Positions 42,600 to 53,273 are shown, counted from the stretch's first letter. The stretch: DNA of 64,000 nt from Vibrio taketomensis (GCF_009938165.1 NZ_AP019649.1:1240001-1304000), one strand, 5' to 3'. The notes: generated from the sequence alone by a model not told the origin. Numbers and translations: made by a program.

Positions 42600-42620
42600 A
42601 GGGCACTCAACGAGTGCCCT
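42600..42620 (-). promoter_or_regulatory. Intercistronic stem-loop in the PTS operon
   Basis: Perfect 9-bp stem AGGGCACTC / GAGTGCCCT with an AAC loop between the IID gene and the epimerase gene. There is no T-run on the minus strand, so it is more likely an mRNA-processing or partial-termination hairpin that lowers expression of the last two genes. Confidence 0.55.
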
Positions 42621-42631
42621 ATATTGAAAAG

Positions 42632-43471
42632 TTAGAAGAGACCGATAGCAACACCGATGAAAGAAATAACCACAAGCGAAAGCATCGCTTTTACTGGGCT
42701 AAGACCTTTTCGCCATCGCAAACCAAGTGCCTAGCACGACGACTAATGGCAATAGTTTAGGGAAAATTCCGTCGAGCATCATTTGTACGTTGATGTCGAC
42801 ACCGTCTTTGGTTGCAAACTCGAGCCCCGTGCCTAGGTTTACGTAACTAGCAGCAACGCCGCCCATGACAAAGACACCTAATAGTGAAAGTGCTTCACGA
42901 ATTTTGGTTGAACGATGGCTAACCAGCATCTCAACTGAACCCGCACCCATCTTGTAACCTTTCATAAACAACTGGTAAGAACCGATGATAGCGATGGCGT
43001 TAAACACGACGATATAGAAGATTGGACCTAATATGCTGCCACCAGATGCTAATGCCATACCAATACTGAGTAAGATAGGTACCAACATACCTGGAATCAT
43101 GGAATCGCCAATCCCTGCGACTGGCCCATTAAGCCAACCTTGAGCGTGTTGATAGTTTCACCATCAATGGGTTCACCATTCGCCTTTTTCTTCCATGCCC
43201 ACTGCCATCCCACTGATGATAGCGCCAAGCTGTGGCTCGGTGTTGTAGAACGAAGCATGACGTTTCATCGCTTCTTTTCGATCTTCTTGATTGGGGTAAA
43301 GCTTTTAAGAGCGGGCATCATACCCAGACAGAAGCCAAATGAAGCCAAGCGTTCAAAGCTCATTGATGATAGATTGTACATCATCCATGCACGCCAGCAT
43401 TTCGTAAGATCTTTTGTCTAGTGCTACTTTGGTTCGATCTCAGTACCAATTTTGTGGTGTTGTACAGTCAT
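42632..43471 (-). CDS. PTS mannose/fructose/sorbose-family IID component (frameshifts)
   Basis: Start MTVQHHKIGTEIE at 43471. Intact parts show IID features: GPVAGIGDSMIPGMLVPIL, GSILGPIFYIVVFNAI, YQLFMKGYKMGAGSVEML, ending with a membrane helix MLSLVVISFIGVAIGLF. About 280 residues across several shifts. With IIC it forms the membrane channel. It overlaps the IIC stop (TAATG). Confidence 0.8.
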
Positions 43472-44267
43472 TAGAATTCATCCTCGTCATCAGCATGTTG
43501 AACTGGCGCAGCATTAGCTGTTTGTGGTTCTGGTTTGTAGTTGTAATGAAGGAGGGCGAATAGTGCTCCAATCATGACCAAGCCAACCATGTTGAGTTTT
43601 AGAAAACGATACCAACAAAACCGACTAGAAAATAAATTAGCATCGTTGATTCTTTGATGATCTGTTTTAAGAGAATTGCGATACCGACAGCAGGTAAAAT
43701 GCCTCCGAGGACCGTCATAGTATCAATCACCATTGCTGGAAGGCTGGCCATGAACCCTTCAATGTATTGATTACCGAAGTAAACTGCGATGAAGGTCGGA
43801 ATAAAACGCATTAAGAAGTTAGTCGCTTGGGGATAAATGGCGGAGTTCATATAAACGCCTTTTCATCACCAGCTTCTATCGCTATATCTGCCTTGTGGTT
43901 CCAGTACGAGTTGATCACCATCATAAAGTTGAAAATGATGGTACCTGCGATACCGATGGTTGCTGCAATAGCAACTGCAACTTCTACGCCTTGTCCAGAC
44001 ATAACACCTAGTGCCACCGCCGGGAATGCGACAAAATTAAGGTCAGCAGGCATGGATCCTCCAGGTGTTACCATCGCGATATATACTGCCTGTACAGCGA
44101 CACCGACCATAATACCTGTTTGAATATCACCCAAAATAATGCCAACCAACATACCGGATACTAGTGGGCGAGTGATGGTGTACCAACCACCGGTTAAACC
44201 AAGTAGCCATGGGTAGAAAGGGCCCGAGATAACTAAGTATCCCGATAAATACAGCTTCTATAAACAT
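43471..44267 (-). CDS. PTS mannose/fructose/sorbose-family IIC component (frameshifts)
   Basis: Start MFIEAVFIGILSYLGPF at 44267. IIC features: LVGIILGDIQTGIMVGVAVQ, YIAMVTPGGSMPADLNFVAF, MASLPAMVIDTMTVLGGILP. About 265 residues, mostly membrane helices, with a soluble acidic end (HADDEDEF). Two or three frame breaks (near 43600, 43850 and 44160). Confidence 0.82.
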
Positions 44268-44351
44268 AATGTCATCCTTTAGCTCACGTATTCATTACTC
44301 CACTTTTGATGCGAAACATGAATCAAAAGTGGAGGTGGTTTTATTGTTATT

Positions 44352-44830
44352 TCAGTTTTGTAATGCATCTTGCCAGGTGTAGGAGTTGGCATCAGGAACT
44401 AATCTGAAGTCTATGTGGTGCCCGTCTCTGATAGATAGTTAAATGCTGAGATTTCTTCTTGGTTGACGCATTGGTTGCCACCAATCGTCGTTGTGCCCTC
44501 TCGCACTCATTGGGCCAACATTGATTTTATTATTGAGATTCTCAAGACTAATGCCCGCTTCACGAATACGACGTAGAGGATTGAGATTTGCGATGACGAA
44601 GTACTTATCGCTGGCAATCACCTTCGGTAGCTTGCTGACGGCGGTCTCCGTATCAAATAACCAAACTTTAACGTCAGTTACGGCTCCTATCATGACTTGT
44701 GATAGGAGAGGATCGGCTGCGACCGCATCGTCAATAGCTACGATGCCATCGCAAGGGAGTTCTTTGCCCAGCGAGTCATTAGCTGTCCATGAATAACGCG
44801 GTCATCAATTCGCACAAATGAAATAGCCAT
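44352..44830 (-). CDS. PTS mannose/fructose/sorbose-family IIB component (frameshifts)
   Basis: Start MAISFVRIDDRVIHGQLM at 44830; the histidine in DDRVIHGQ is the phosphorylated residue of IIB-Man proteins. The rest (VKVWLFDTETAVSKLPKVIA, INVGPMSARAG, PDANSYTWQDALQN) fits this family; ~158 residues over two to three shifts. Confidence 0.82.
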
Positions 44831-44841
44831 AGTGTTTCTCC

Positions 44842-45261
44842 TTAAAAATCGTCTTCTTGTACTAGCTCTACTGGCTTTGCAACGACAATCGTCTTTAGCG
44901 CTTGCTGTAAAGTCGTTGCAACAAAAGAAGCATCGGTTTCTTCAACAAAGTCTGCCGTCATTAAAAGTGTTGGGAAGTTCACTCGGTTACGCATTCAACC
45001 TTTGATTGAAATCTGGTTGAATGCATATGCAAGCAACGTTGTAAGGCGTGCCGCATTCCAAATCGCATAGCACAACAATGCCATCGACATTAGGTGCAAC
45101 TGTAGTGATTTCATGGTGGAAATCTTTTTAAATTGCTCAATACCTCCTTCTTCAGTGAGACAGATTGCAGTCGTGTTAATTAGTTCGCCAAATACCATTT
45201 TGGCACTACTGATAAGTGCAGTGGCAAATGGACCGTGACTGGCTACGACAAAATGGAGCAT
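44842..45261 (-). CDS. PTS mannose-family IIA component (frameshifts)
   Basis: Start MLHFVVASHGPFATALISSA at 45261, with the phospho-histidine in SHG. Further on, VDGIVVLCDLECGTPYNVA matches IIA-Man. Ends VAKPVELVQEDDF; ~138 residues with two shifts. Follows the isomerase gene directly. Confidence 0.82.
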
Positions 45262-45263
45262 GG

Positions 45264-47014
45264 TTAACCTCTTACAAACGCTTTGATTGTGGCAATTTCT
45301 TTCCTTCGCTCTCGCCATATGGTTGATGATATACGCGTCTACGTGAGCTGGGATAACGAAGGTTTCAGCATAATGAACAACAAATGGCTCAAATTTATTG
45401 TCGGGACTCAAGATAATTGCCTCTTTACCTTCTACTAAGTTCAGAACATTGACGGTTCCCCAGTTTTATGAAGAACAGGTTTGTTGAACCAGTGGCGGCG
45501 CGTTTCGATAAATTCGCGTTCATGAAGACCCGTTTTTCTTCTCCAACCGTCGCCTTCAGCTATGAGGGTAATTGTGTTTACTAAATGCTCTTGACACCAT
45601 TGTGTGTCGCGATCCCATTGAATAACTTCTTTGCCGTGTTCCAAGTGTACCGGTCGTGGCAGTCCATCAAGCCCTAGGCGATCCCAATCCCAAAGCTTGA
45701 ATGTGAAGATATATGGAGTTGCACTGATTTCAAGCACCATAGAGTCGGAACCTGAGCAATGAATAGTGCCTGCTGGGATTAAGAAATGATCATGCTTTTC
45801 GCCGAGAATTGATTGACAAAAGTTCATCATCGAACGATTTTTCACCGCGCTGAGCTGCATACAAGTCATCCATCATTTCATCTGGGTTAATACCAGACTT
45901 AGTGCCAAGATAAACGCATGCTTTATCCCCAGCGTCTAGCATGTAGTAGCTCTCGTCTTGGGTATAATGCATACCAAATTCGTTTTGAATATATTCGGTT
46001 AGAGGATGTACTTGCAGGCTCAGGTGCTGACCTTGCATTGTATCGAGGAAGTCGAATCGAATTGGGAACTCCGCCCCAAAACGTGCATGGACATTGTCGC
46101 CTAATAAAGCTTGTGGTTGGTTAATACCAAGTCTTGCGATGGGATTTCGACAACAACGTCACCGTATTTAAGGAGAAGGCTGTTCTTCAGGAACACAGTC
46201 AAAACACCATGCGTAGTTAGGTTTGTCTTGATCGAGATCACAGACTTCTTTCATCCATTGCCCCCAAACCCCAGGGTCAAAGAAAGGTACAAGTCTAAAT
46301 GGCTGAGTTGTGACTTGTTGTAAACCGGCATTAAACGCAACACCAGTGACCATTTTAGGGTCAAAAGCGGTGTTAGTATCTAAGATAAAATCAACGTCAG
46401 CTAACAGCTTGGTCTTATAGCGGTCGAAGACACGCCATTCGATAAAGAATGAACGCTTGTATTTACGCAGGACATCTTCGTTGTAGTTGTTAGCACCCCA
46501 GTTGCCAAGCTCGCCACTGCGGAAGCGTTGCTGAATTTCCCAACGAGCTAAATCAGCGTAAATAAAGGTATCACCATCGGCGACTAATCAGCACCATGAC
46601 CAATAACAACGATGAAACCTGAATTAGCGTCGCTAATTTTTGTTTAAATCCTTGTAGTTTTCGCTGTCAAAGAACTCTTCCAGTTTGTGTGGAGCAAGAA
46701 CTCCAAACACTCGGTCATCGGTAATGTTGCGCTCTAGCATGGCAAAGATGTGTTCTTCGGAATGTTTCTGCATCATCCATTGAGATCACTAGGTCTGGTG
46801 ATAGCGGTGCTACAAGCTGGTCGAGGAGTTCGTTGTGATTAACACCATGATAGGTATCGACTACCAAAATATGTTTATCTTGGCCCTGAATACGTTGCTT
46901 AATTGTGTTAACTATATGGTTCCAACCGCGAAAAGCATCATGATCAAAGCCTTTCACTGTTACATTCGGAAATTTGTCATAATGGATTGACCAGATAGGA
47001 ATTTCATAAATCAC
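45264..47014 (-). CDS. Class I mannose-6-phosphate isomerase with long N-terminal extra domain (frameshifts)
   Basis: About 580 residues over several shifts, much longer than a plain class I ManA (~390). The C-terminal half has the zinc-site region GQHLSLQVHPLTEYIQNEFG (about residue 330) and later DHFLIPAGTIHCSGSDS, so it should convert mannose-6-P to fructose-6-P. The N-terminal ~250 residues (VTVKGFDHDAFRGWNHI, HILVVDTYHGVNHNELLDQL, DDRVFGVLAPHKLEEFF) look like a P-loop kinase-like fold, but I see no clear Walker A. Start uncertain: a GTG at 47014 heads the frame. First gene of a minus-strand PTS operon. Confidence 0.75.
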
Positions 47015-47068
47015 CTTGAGTTAATCAGTTGTCTACAGTCTAATCACTCAATTAATCAATCGACAAAT

Positions 47069-47187
47069 TGGTTAACGTGTTTAACCACTCGTTTAGCAGT
47101 TATTAACCAATGATTTTATGGTTAATTTTGTGGTTAATCACATAATCATGACTGAAAAAGTCTTTAAATAGGTTAATCGTTTAACCT
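47069..47187. promoter_or_regulatory. LacI-type operator cluster in the divergent promoter region
   Basis: Inverted repeats TGGTTAA-CGTGT-TTAACCA (47069-47087), TTAACCA-N9-TGGTTAA (47103-47125) and AGGTTAA-TCGT-TTAACCT (47170-47187) share the half-site GGTTAA. They lie between the PTS operon and the divergent lacI-type gene, where the regulator would control both. Confidence 0.65.
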
Positions 47188-47248
47188 GATTTTAATCAGA
47201 TAATAAAGGCGCTATAACTAATACTAAATTTATTTACTGGAGCTCAAC

Positions 47249-48243
47249 ATGGCCAAAGCAACCATCGCAGAAGTAGCTAAGCATTGCGGCGTGTCTACCG
47301 CGACAGTGTCCATGGTATTGACGAATAAGGGACGAATTTCAGCGACCACGCGAGAGCGGGTTCTGAAGCCGTAAATGAGCTTGGTTATGTTTACAATCAA
47401 GCTGCGGCTAACTTATGACATAAGCGTAGTAACTTAGTTGGGCTTGTTACCCTGATATTACTAACCCGTTTTTCTCTGAAATGATCGCAGGGCTTAGCCA
47501 TTATCTTGAAGAGCAAGATTCGTTGCTCTTTCTTGCAAATGCAGAGGAGAGCGTAGAGCGTCAAAGTAAGTTTATTGATTCTTTATTGAGTCAAAACGCT
47601 GGTGGCGTAGTTATGTGCCCTGCAATGGAAACTAATTTAGACTTTTAGAGACAGTACAACGTCGTGGATTTCCGATAGTATTGGCTGTACGGCCTATTGG
47701 TGAAGATCAGTTTGATTTTGTAGGAACGAATAACTTTATGGGCTTACAGTTAGCGACGGAGCATCTTATAAAAAAGGTCATAAACACATCGCATTTGTGG
47801 GTGGTTTAGAGATTTCAAAACGCGTTCTCATCGTCCGGTGGCTATATGTCAAAGTTGATGGAACACGGGATTTTATTTAATGAGCGATACATTCGAAGTT
47901 GCTCTGCGAGTCGATCTGAGGGCGCAAAAGTGACAAGGGATTTGTTGGAGCAGCACCCTGAAATTACCGCTATTATTGGCTATCAAGATATTGTTGCTTT
48001 TGGCGTAATGAGAGCAATTAAAGATCTTGGTAAAACAGTGGGTAAAGATATAGCGGTTGTTGGTTTCGATGACGTAGGGAGTCTGCGGACACAAATCCAC
48101 CACTGACTACCATTTCTGTTTCTGCGAGAGAAATAGGTCGAGCTGCAGGAGAGATTATTTTGTCTCGTATGGAGGGTGATAACCAACCATATAAGAGTGT
48201 GGTGTTCCCACCCAAACTAGTGGTGAGACGCTCGTGTGGTTGA
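47249..48243 (+). CDS. LacI-family repressor of the PTS operon (frameshifts)
   Basis: ATG at 47249. The head KATIAEVAKHCGVSTATVSM is the LacI helix-turn-helix, with the hinge (ISATTRERVLKAVNELGYVYN) and the ligand-binding domain (LVGLVTPDITNPFFSEMIAG, GGVVMCPAMETNLDFL, GKDIAVVGFDDVG). Stop at 48241-48243; ~332 residues across about six shifts. Divergent to the PTS operon, which it probably controls through the GGTTAA palindromes. Confidence 0.82.
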
Positions 48244-48450
48244 GTTGAAACTTCTAATGTGGTGAATAACTTGAATTAGTGTGGTTTACCGCTTGAGCCA
48301 TTCCAACATAATCGATTTTAATATAGCTAGGTTAGCTATAACTTATTAAATTAGTAACAGAATTGAAGTAGATATACCCGATTTAGGCCTGCGACGTGGT
48401 TGAATCAGGTGCGTCGTATTAAAAACTACGCACCTTGATAGTATATGTGG

Positions 48451-49215
48451 TCATTTGGCAGGGTTCACTCGTTCGATTAACTGTCTTAGACACATTACTT
48501 TCGTCTTTTTCACCAACGCAGCCTGATTACGAACGTCGTCGATAATACATATGCCACCACCACATTTATGCTTAAATTCTGACGAGTAACAGCGAACTTC
48601 TATATCGATAAAGCGGTCTTGCAGTATTGGCTTCAAAGTCAAAATGGAACTAGCGTGATCGTAATGTATAAAGCAGTAGTCGTTTATCAAAAGGTTCATG
48701 CTCACCAACATCAACTCAGCGGCTGTAGCTGGAATCAATACGATAGAATTATCAAAAATTGGCATATGGCTTAAGTGAAAACCCTCCTCAATTTCAACCA
48801 TTAACGTTGACTTAAGGTGTTTTGGGTTTGAACTAGGTGAGAACATCGCCCGAATCTCAGCAAAGTATTGTTGATAGATGAAGTAGGGCACAGCGATGTC
48901 TGAGCCAATCTCAACATTACGGTCTTTGAGATAATCAGCAAAGGAATAGTCATGAACGCCCAAAAGAGTTTTGAAGTGTTCTAGCCCCCCTAAGACTCGC
49001 TGGATTTGCTTGATACCAATCCCGTGTTCAATTAGATCATGTTCTTTTAGATAAGGCTCTGATCTTAACAATGTCGTTGCGGTGAGTATCAAACCGATGT
49101 CTACGGGAGATAACCCAAAGGCGAAGAAGCGTGACATATCGATTGAGGTTGAATTTGACGTGGCGTCTTCAATTTCTTGAATAATGTTGAGGCGTAAACT
49201 GTCATTCATATACAT
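48451..49215 (-). CDS. Unknown protein next to the integrase
   Basis: 255 residues from the ATG at 49215 (MYMNDSLRLNIIQEIEDA), preceded by a GGAG ribosome site; the open frame continues upstream to 49296 but this start is better. The sequence is soluble and partly helical (LSPVDIGLILTATTLLRSEP, HGIGIKQIQRVLGGLEHFKT). No family recognised. Frame intact, unlike most nearby genes. On the same strand as, and 82 bp after, the integrase. Confidence 0.6.
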   Translation of the reverse strand: MYMNDSLRLNIIQEIEDATSNSTSIDMSRFFAFGLSPVDIGLILTATTLLRSEPYLKEHDLIEHGIGIKQIQRVLGGLEHFKTLLGVHDYSFADYLKDRNVEIGSDIAVPYFIYQQYFAEIRAMFSPSSNPKHLKSTLMVEIEEGFHLSHMPIFDNSIVLIPATAAELMLVSMNLLINDYCFIHYDHASSILTLKPILQDRFIDIEVRCYSSEFKHKCGGGICIIDDVRNQAALVKKTKVMCLRQLIERVNPAK

Positions 49216-49296
49216 AGTATATCTCCTATATAGATATATCTTTTTGGTGAAGTAGGCTGGTGGATAGCTATGAAAATCATCAGCTATTAAGCTCAA

Positions 49297-50628
49297 TTAA
49301 TTTGGTTTATGTTGACCCGCTATGGAGTAGTGATGGCCTGTAGCATCGACAATGAACTGACTCCAAAATGTTAATATTTCAACTCGTTGCTCGAGATATT
49401 TGGCACTGTTGTAAGCTGCGCGGGTCTGGTTTTTGTCTAAGTGTGCTAAGCACATTTCAATAGCATCGGAATTAAATCCTTTCTCGTTAAAAAGCGTACT
49501 TGCGATGCCGCGAAACCCATGGCTAACGAGTCGACCTTTTAGGGATGTATTTCCAAGAGCAGAATTCACTGCCGATGGGCTGATGTGTGGATATTTTGTG
49601 TTAGGCTTATCCGAAGGAAATACGAATTTCTGATGACCTGAAATAGGGCGAATGAACTCTAGAATTGAAACGGTATAGTCGGTAAGTGGCACCAGATGTT
49701 CTCGTTTACTTTTGGTGAAGAATGCAGGGATAGTCCAAAGACGTTTTTCTAAATCAATGTCGCACCAGCGCATTGCTGCTAATTCGTCCGCACGAGAAAT
49801 GGTGTGAAGTTGCATTTCAAATGCACAACGAGTAACTAACTTCATCTGCGTGTTAGACATCGTTTCCATGACATGGCTTAGCTCCATTGGCGCTACCGAT
49901 GGCATATGTGACGGTATTGCTTTAGCGAACACTTCGCGGATGTCAGCAAGGCAATTGCTATGAATGAAACCGCAGTTAATCGCGAACTTCATAACTTGAT
50001 TCGCAAGGGTGCAAGCACGTTTTACATTCTCGAGATTTCCCCTTCTTTGCATAGGACGAATAGCCTCAATGACTTGTAAAGCAGTGATATCTGAAATTGC
50101 AACATCGGCCAAATATGGATATAGGTTGCGTTTGAAAAATAGACGCTTACGATAAGATGTTCTGACCTTGTGGGTAATACGTTCAATATCTTGCTTGTCA
50201 AAAACGGTGCCATTGATACGTGCAATTTTTTGCTCTTCTTCAATGAGCTTTTGGCGCTTGGTGGATTCATTGACTTCTTGGGTTGCCAACATCTCTTCTG
50301 CTACGCTTTTGAACGTTCGATAGTATTGCTGTGCTCGTTCGGTGTTAAGTTGGTCTCGAATTAGGCGAGGATCTTTGCCATTTACTAGGTGTTTGCGGTA
50401 TTCATCGGCTAACTTACGAGCTTGCGCCAGTGTCAGTTGAGGATAAGCGCCTAGTCCAAGCTTTATACGTTTTTTTGTGATAGGGTGGGTATAGATAAAG
50501 AGCCAATTTTTACTGCCATTAGGTCTTATCCTGATGTACAAATTGCCCCCATCTGAAAGCGTGTATTCTTTGTCTGTTGGTTTGGTGTTCTTTATAGTCT
50601 GATTAGACAATAATTCTATTCCAGCCAT
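49297..50628 (-). CDS. int: P4-type tyrosine integrase
   Basis: 443 residues, intact. N-terminal DUF4102 arm-binding domain (KEYTLSDGGNLYIRIRPNG, RIKLGLGAYPQLTLAQAR) and a C-terminal tyrosine recombinase domain with the arginine in SRADELAAMRW, the HGFRGIAST box (H-x-x-R) and a late tyrosine (AAYNSAKYLEQR). This class integrates prophages, satellites and genomic islands, often at tRNA genes, but no tRNA is found here; an attC site starts 184 bp upstream of the gene. Confidence 0.9.
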   Translation of the reverse strand: MAGIELLSNQTIKNTKPTDKEYTLSDGGNLYIRIRPNGSKNWLFIYTHPITKKRIKLGLGAYPQLTLAQARKLADEYRKHLVNGKDPRLIRDQLNTERAQQYYRTFKSVAEEMLATQEVNESTKRQKLIEEEQKIARINGTVFDKQDIERITHKVRTSYRKRLFFKRNLYPYLADVAISDITALQVIEAIRPMQRRGNLENVKRACTLANQVMKFAINCGFIHSNCLADIREVFAKAIPSHMPSVAPMELSHVMETMSNTQMKLVTRCAFEMQLHTISRADELAAMRWCDIDLEKRLWTIPAFFTKSKREHLVPLTDYTVSILEFIRPISGHQKFVFPSDKPNTKYPHISPSAVNSALGNTSLKGRLVSHGFRGIASTLFNEKGFNSDAIEMCLAHLDKNQTRAAYNSAKYLEQRVEILTFWSQFIVDATGHHYSIAGQHKPN

Positions 50629-50811
50629 GTCTTTATCCCCGTTGATTCCTCTCTGTTCCCCTCAACTTAGCAATCAGGAATAGGGGAACGCAAGGGGGCA
50701 TCGGAGCTCTGAGATTGTCTGATGCTGAATGAGATTGTATGAGTCTTAAATTATTTTATATCAATAATTTAGATTAAAAATTGAGACGCAATGAGACGAT
50801 GCGGAAAGCAT

Positions 50812-50933
50812 ATCAAAGCCCTTAAGAGTGATTCGCAACGCGTGGCATTTTGGTGCTAATCGTTGGGTTTCGTGTTTACGGTGCAATGGTTTCGTTTCGT
50901 GGTCGCGTTGCTCACACCTTAATGCGGCGTTAT
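50812..50933 (+). repeat. attC site 1 (Vibrio cassette type)
   Basis: AAGAGTGATTCGCAACGCGTGGC...GTTGCTCACACCTTAATGC and GGCGTTAT close match the Vibrio attC pattern. The 5' box is degenerate (ATCAAA in place of TAACAA), so this site may be damaged or rebuilt. Confidence 0.75.
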
Positions 50934-50954
50934 ATTTAAATAGGAGATATAGAG

Positions 50955-52253
50955 TTGTTTGATGGAATTAGAGGTCAATTGATTCTGATGTTACGATTGT
51001 TGAATCACCAGATCACCCAGTACTGATTTCTCCTCCAGATTCACTAGTTGCAAAGAACGGTAAAATCCTAGCGTGCTATAAGCCACATCATGCTGAGTTA
51101 TCACGACCAAAAAATTTACTATCAAGATTAGCACTTAGTCGCTATGTTACCGACGCATACGCTCCATGTACTAGTTATTAGTGAAACTGCGCGTATAGAT
51201 AAGTTATCTAGATTGTTCTCGTTCTTTGATGAAGTTATTGAATTAAGAGACTTATTAAGTAGTATTCGTTTACTAGACAGAAAAGCGAGTGAACTTACTA
51301 TAGAGAGGGCTAACACAGGCAGGGAAATGCATTACGTTAAGTACAATCTTCTGTATGAGTTATCGTTAAAGCAGCTAAGAGCAGAAGCCAAAGAAGAGCG
51401 AGAGATTGACATTAACCTTGAGCAATTGAAGACGGTTTACTATTCCGATTGGCTAAATCGTCTGGAACTCAGTTCAGTTAATAAAAGATCTTTCGAGTCA
51501 AAACTGTTTTACCAGCTTTCTCGCTCTTACCTTACAATCCCAGACTTTTCAAAATCTAAGAGACGCTTGAGCTCCTAAGAAATATTTGTTTGTCATCTCT
51601 ACAGATTGATTCCAAATATGATGATGGGTTCTATTTGGGTTCTAAAATCGACAGTAAATTAATTTTATCTGACACACTGCCGGGTTATAGGTATGACAGC
51701 CTAAAAGGGTTGAGAAGTGTTTCTTTGCAGGTTAGGCTTAACACATGCTAAAATGACGAGAGCCTAGAGCGTTATACAGATTATCAAAACTACAAAATAG
51801 AGATGGTTGGCATGAGTACAACAAAAAAAGAATCGACACTATAAACGCAATCGTAACTGGTAGCTCAATCGCAAATGAACATGAGTGTAATTTGGTACTT
51901 GGTGAATTTAATGAAGTGTACCGTTGTATGAAGATTTCACAGAAAACAGGAAACACTTACTCCAAGTTCTGCATTCGACACGAGGTTTGGACTCTGCATT
52001 GTCAGCTTTGTGCGTATAAATTCACTACATGTTCAAGTACCAGCGCTAGGTGGATATTTGAAATCCTTAACAGAACACTCCAACCCTGCGCTCAATAGTT
52101 TAAGTCAAGCAGAACGTTATAGGTTTCAAAGAGAAATCGTCAATATTAGAAACAAGTACATGCATGAAGCTGGTTCATTTCAATCAAGAGCAAGTTGTTA
52201 CCAACTTGCTTTCAGAAATGCATGCCTGTTTGAGTAGGGTTGCGGCACTTTAA
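50955..52253 (+). CDS. Cassette gene(s) with a C-terminal HEPN-like domain (frameshifts)
   Basis: Between attC sites 1 and 2. Frames join into ~430 residues: IDSDVTIVESPDHPVLISPP, a segment HVLVISETARIDKLSRLFS, helical ERANTGREMHYVKYNLLYEL and LEQLKTVYYSDWLNRLELSS, then EYNKKRIDTINAIVTGSS, LGGYLKSLTEHSNPALNSLS and finally the HEPN-type motif IRNKYMHEAGSF. It may be one long gene or two; shifts near 51570 and 51750 make this unclear. HEPN motifs often mark RNases. Cassette genes of this kind are frequently defence or toxin-antitoxin genes. Confidence 0.5.
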
Positions 52254-52256
52254 ATA

Positions 52257-52372
52257 TAACAAACAATTTAAGAGGGATTCGGCACGTGGCATTTTTACAA
52301 TGCGTTGGTTTCAGTGGTTAAGGCGGCATGCAAAGGTTTATATTGCATGCCACACCTTAATTGGGCGTTAGG
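52257..52372 (+). repeat. attC site 2
   Basis: TAACAAACAATTTAAGAGGG...CACACCTTAATTGGGCGTTAGG; complete attC with both core boxes. Confidence 0.85.
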
Positions 52373-52401
52373 CTATCTAAATAGAAATCGAGGTAATAAA
52401 T

Positions 52402-53169
52402 TGGACAAAGTTGTTTGGAAATCACCGAATGATGAGGCAATGGTGACAGATTACACCTGTCCGGCATGCAACAAGGGATTGCTTAAGCTATTTAAAGAAG
52501 ATTTGGTCTTAAGAGAGTATGTCCGTTCAAAAGCAAATCACAAGCATGAAGATATGCAAAGTGACTGGGTAGAGTCGTCTGTTCGGAGTTCTTCAGTGTA
52601 ACCATGATTATTGCCTTGAGTATGTGTCTTTTGTGGTGAAGCTCGTGGGATGATATTGAATATATTAGTGATGAAGTACCTGGTGGTTGGGGTTTAGAGT
52701 ATATAGACAAAATCGAAATAAAATACATATATCCTTCACCCAATTTGATTCCATTAAGCTAAGTATCCAGAGTCCATTATCCAACTGTTAAAGGATTCAT
52801 TCTGTTTATATTGGTCTAGCCCAGCATCTTGCGCTAATAAAATGCGAATTATCGTTGAGGAGGTTCTTAATGACCAAAAGTTCCTTTGAGGCATAAGGTA
52901 ACAAAAGGCAACGGAACAATAAAATTCTGTAAAAGTAATACACACCAAAGAATATTGAGATTGGGAAAGAAAAAGGGTTTAGTGAAAGTGCCGAGTATCT
53001 TTAGCAATCAAAGAGATTGGTAATTCAGCAAGTCATGTTTGAATTCAATGATAAAGCAATAATTCCTGCTTATAAGCTTTTAGATAAAGCGCTGAATATG
53101 ATTTACATTGGTTACGATAAAGAGCTTGAGATGCTCAAAGATTTAGCAAAGAGTAAAAAGCTAGCCTAA
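52402..53169 (+). CDS. DUF4145-like cassette protein (frameshifts)
   Basis: TTG start at 52402 (DKVVWKSPNDEAMVTDYTCP). CPACNKGLLKL and later CNHDYCLEYVSF give paired cysteines of a zinc ribbon, then PESIIQLLKDSFCLYWSSP, CANKMRIIVEEVLND and EYLLAIKEIGNSASH... with EFNDKAIIPAYKLLDKALN. This is the DUF4145 pattern (zinc ribbon plus HEPN-like helices). ~255 residues with about five shifts. The stop (TAA 53167-53169) overlaps the start of attC site 3, as in typical cassettes. Confidence 0.7.
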
Positions 53170-53273
53170 CAAACTGTTTAAGACTGATTCGCAACGCGTG
53201 GCATTTTTACTATGCGTTGGTTTTAGTGTTTAAGGTGGTATGCGGCAGCTTCGGTATTGCGTTGCTCACATAT

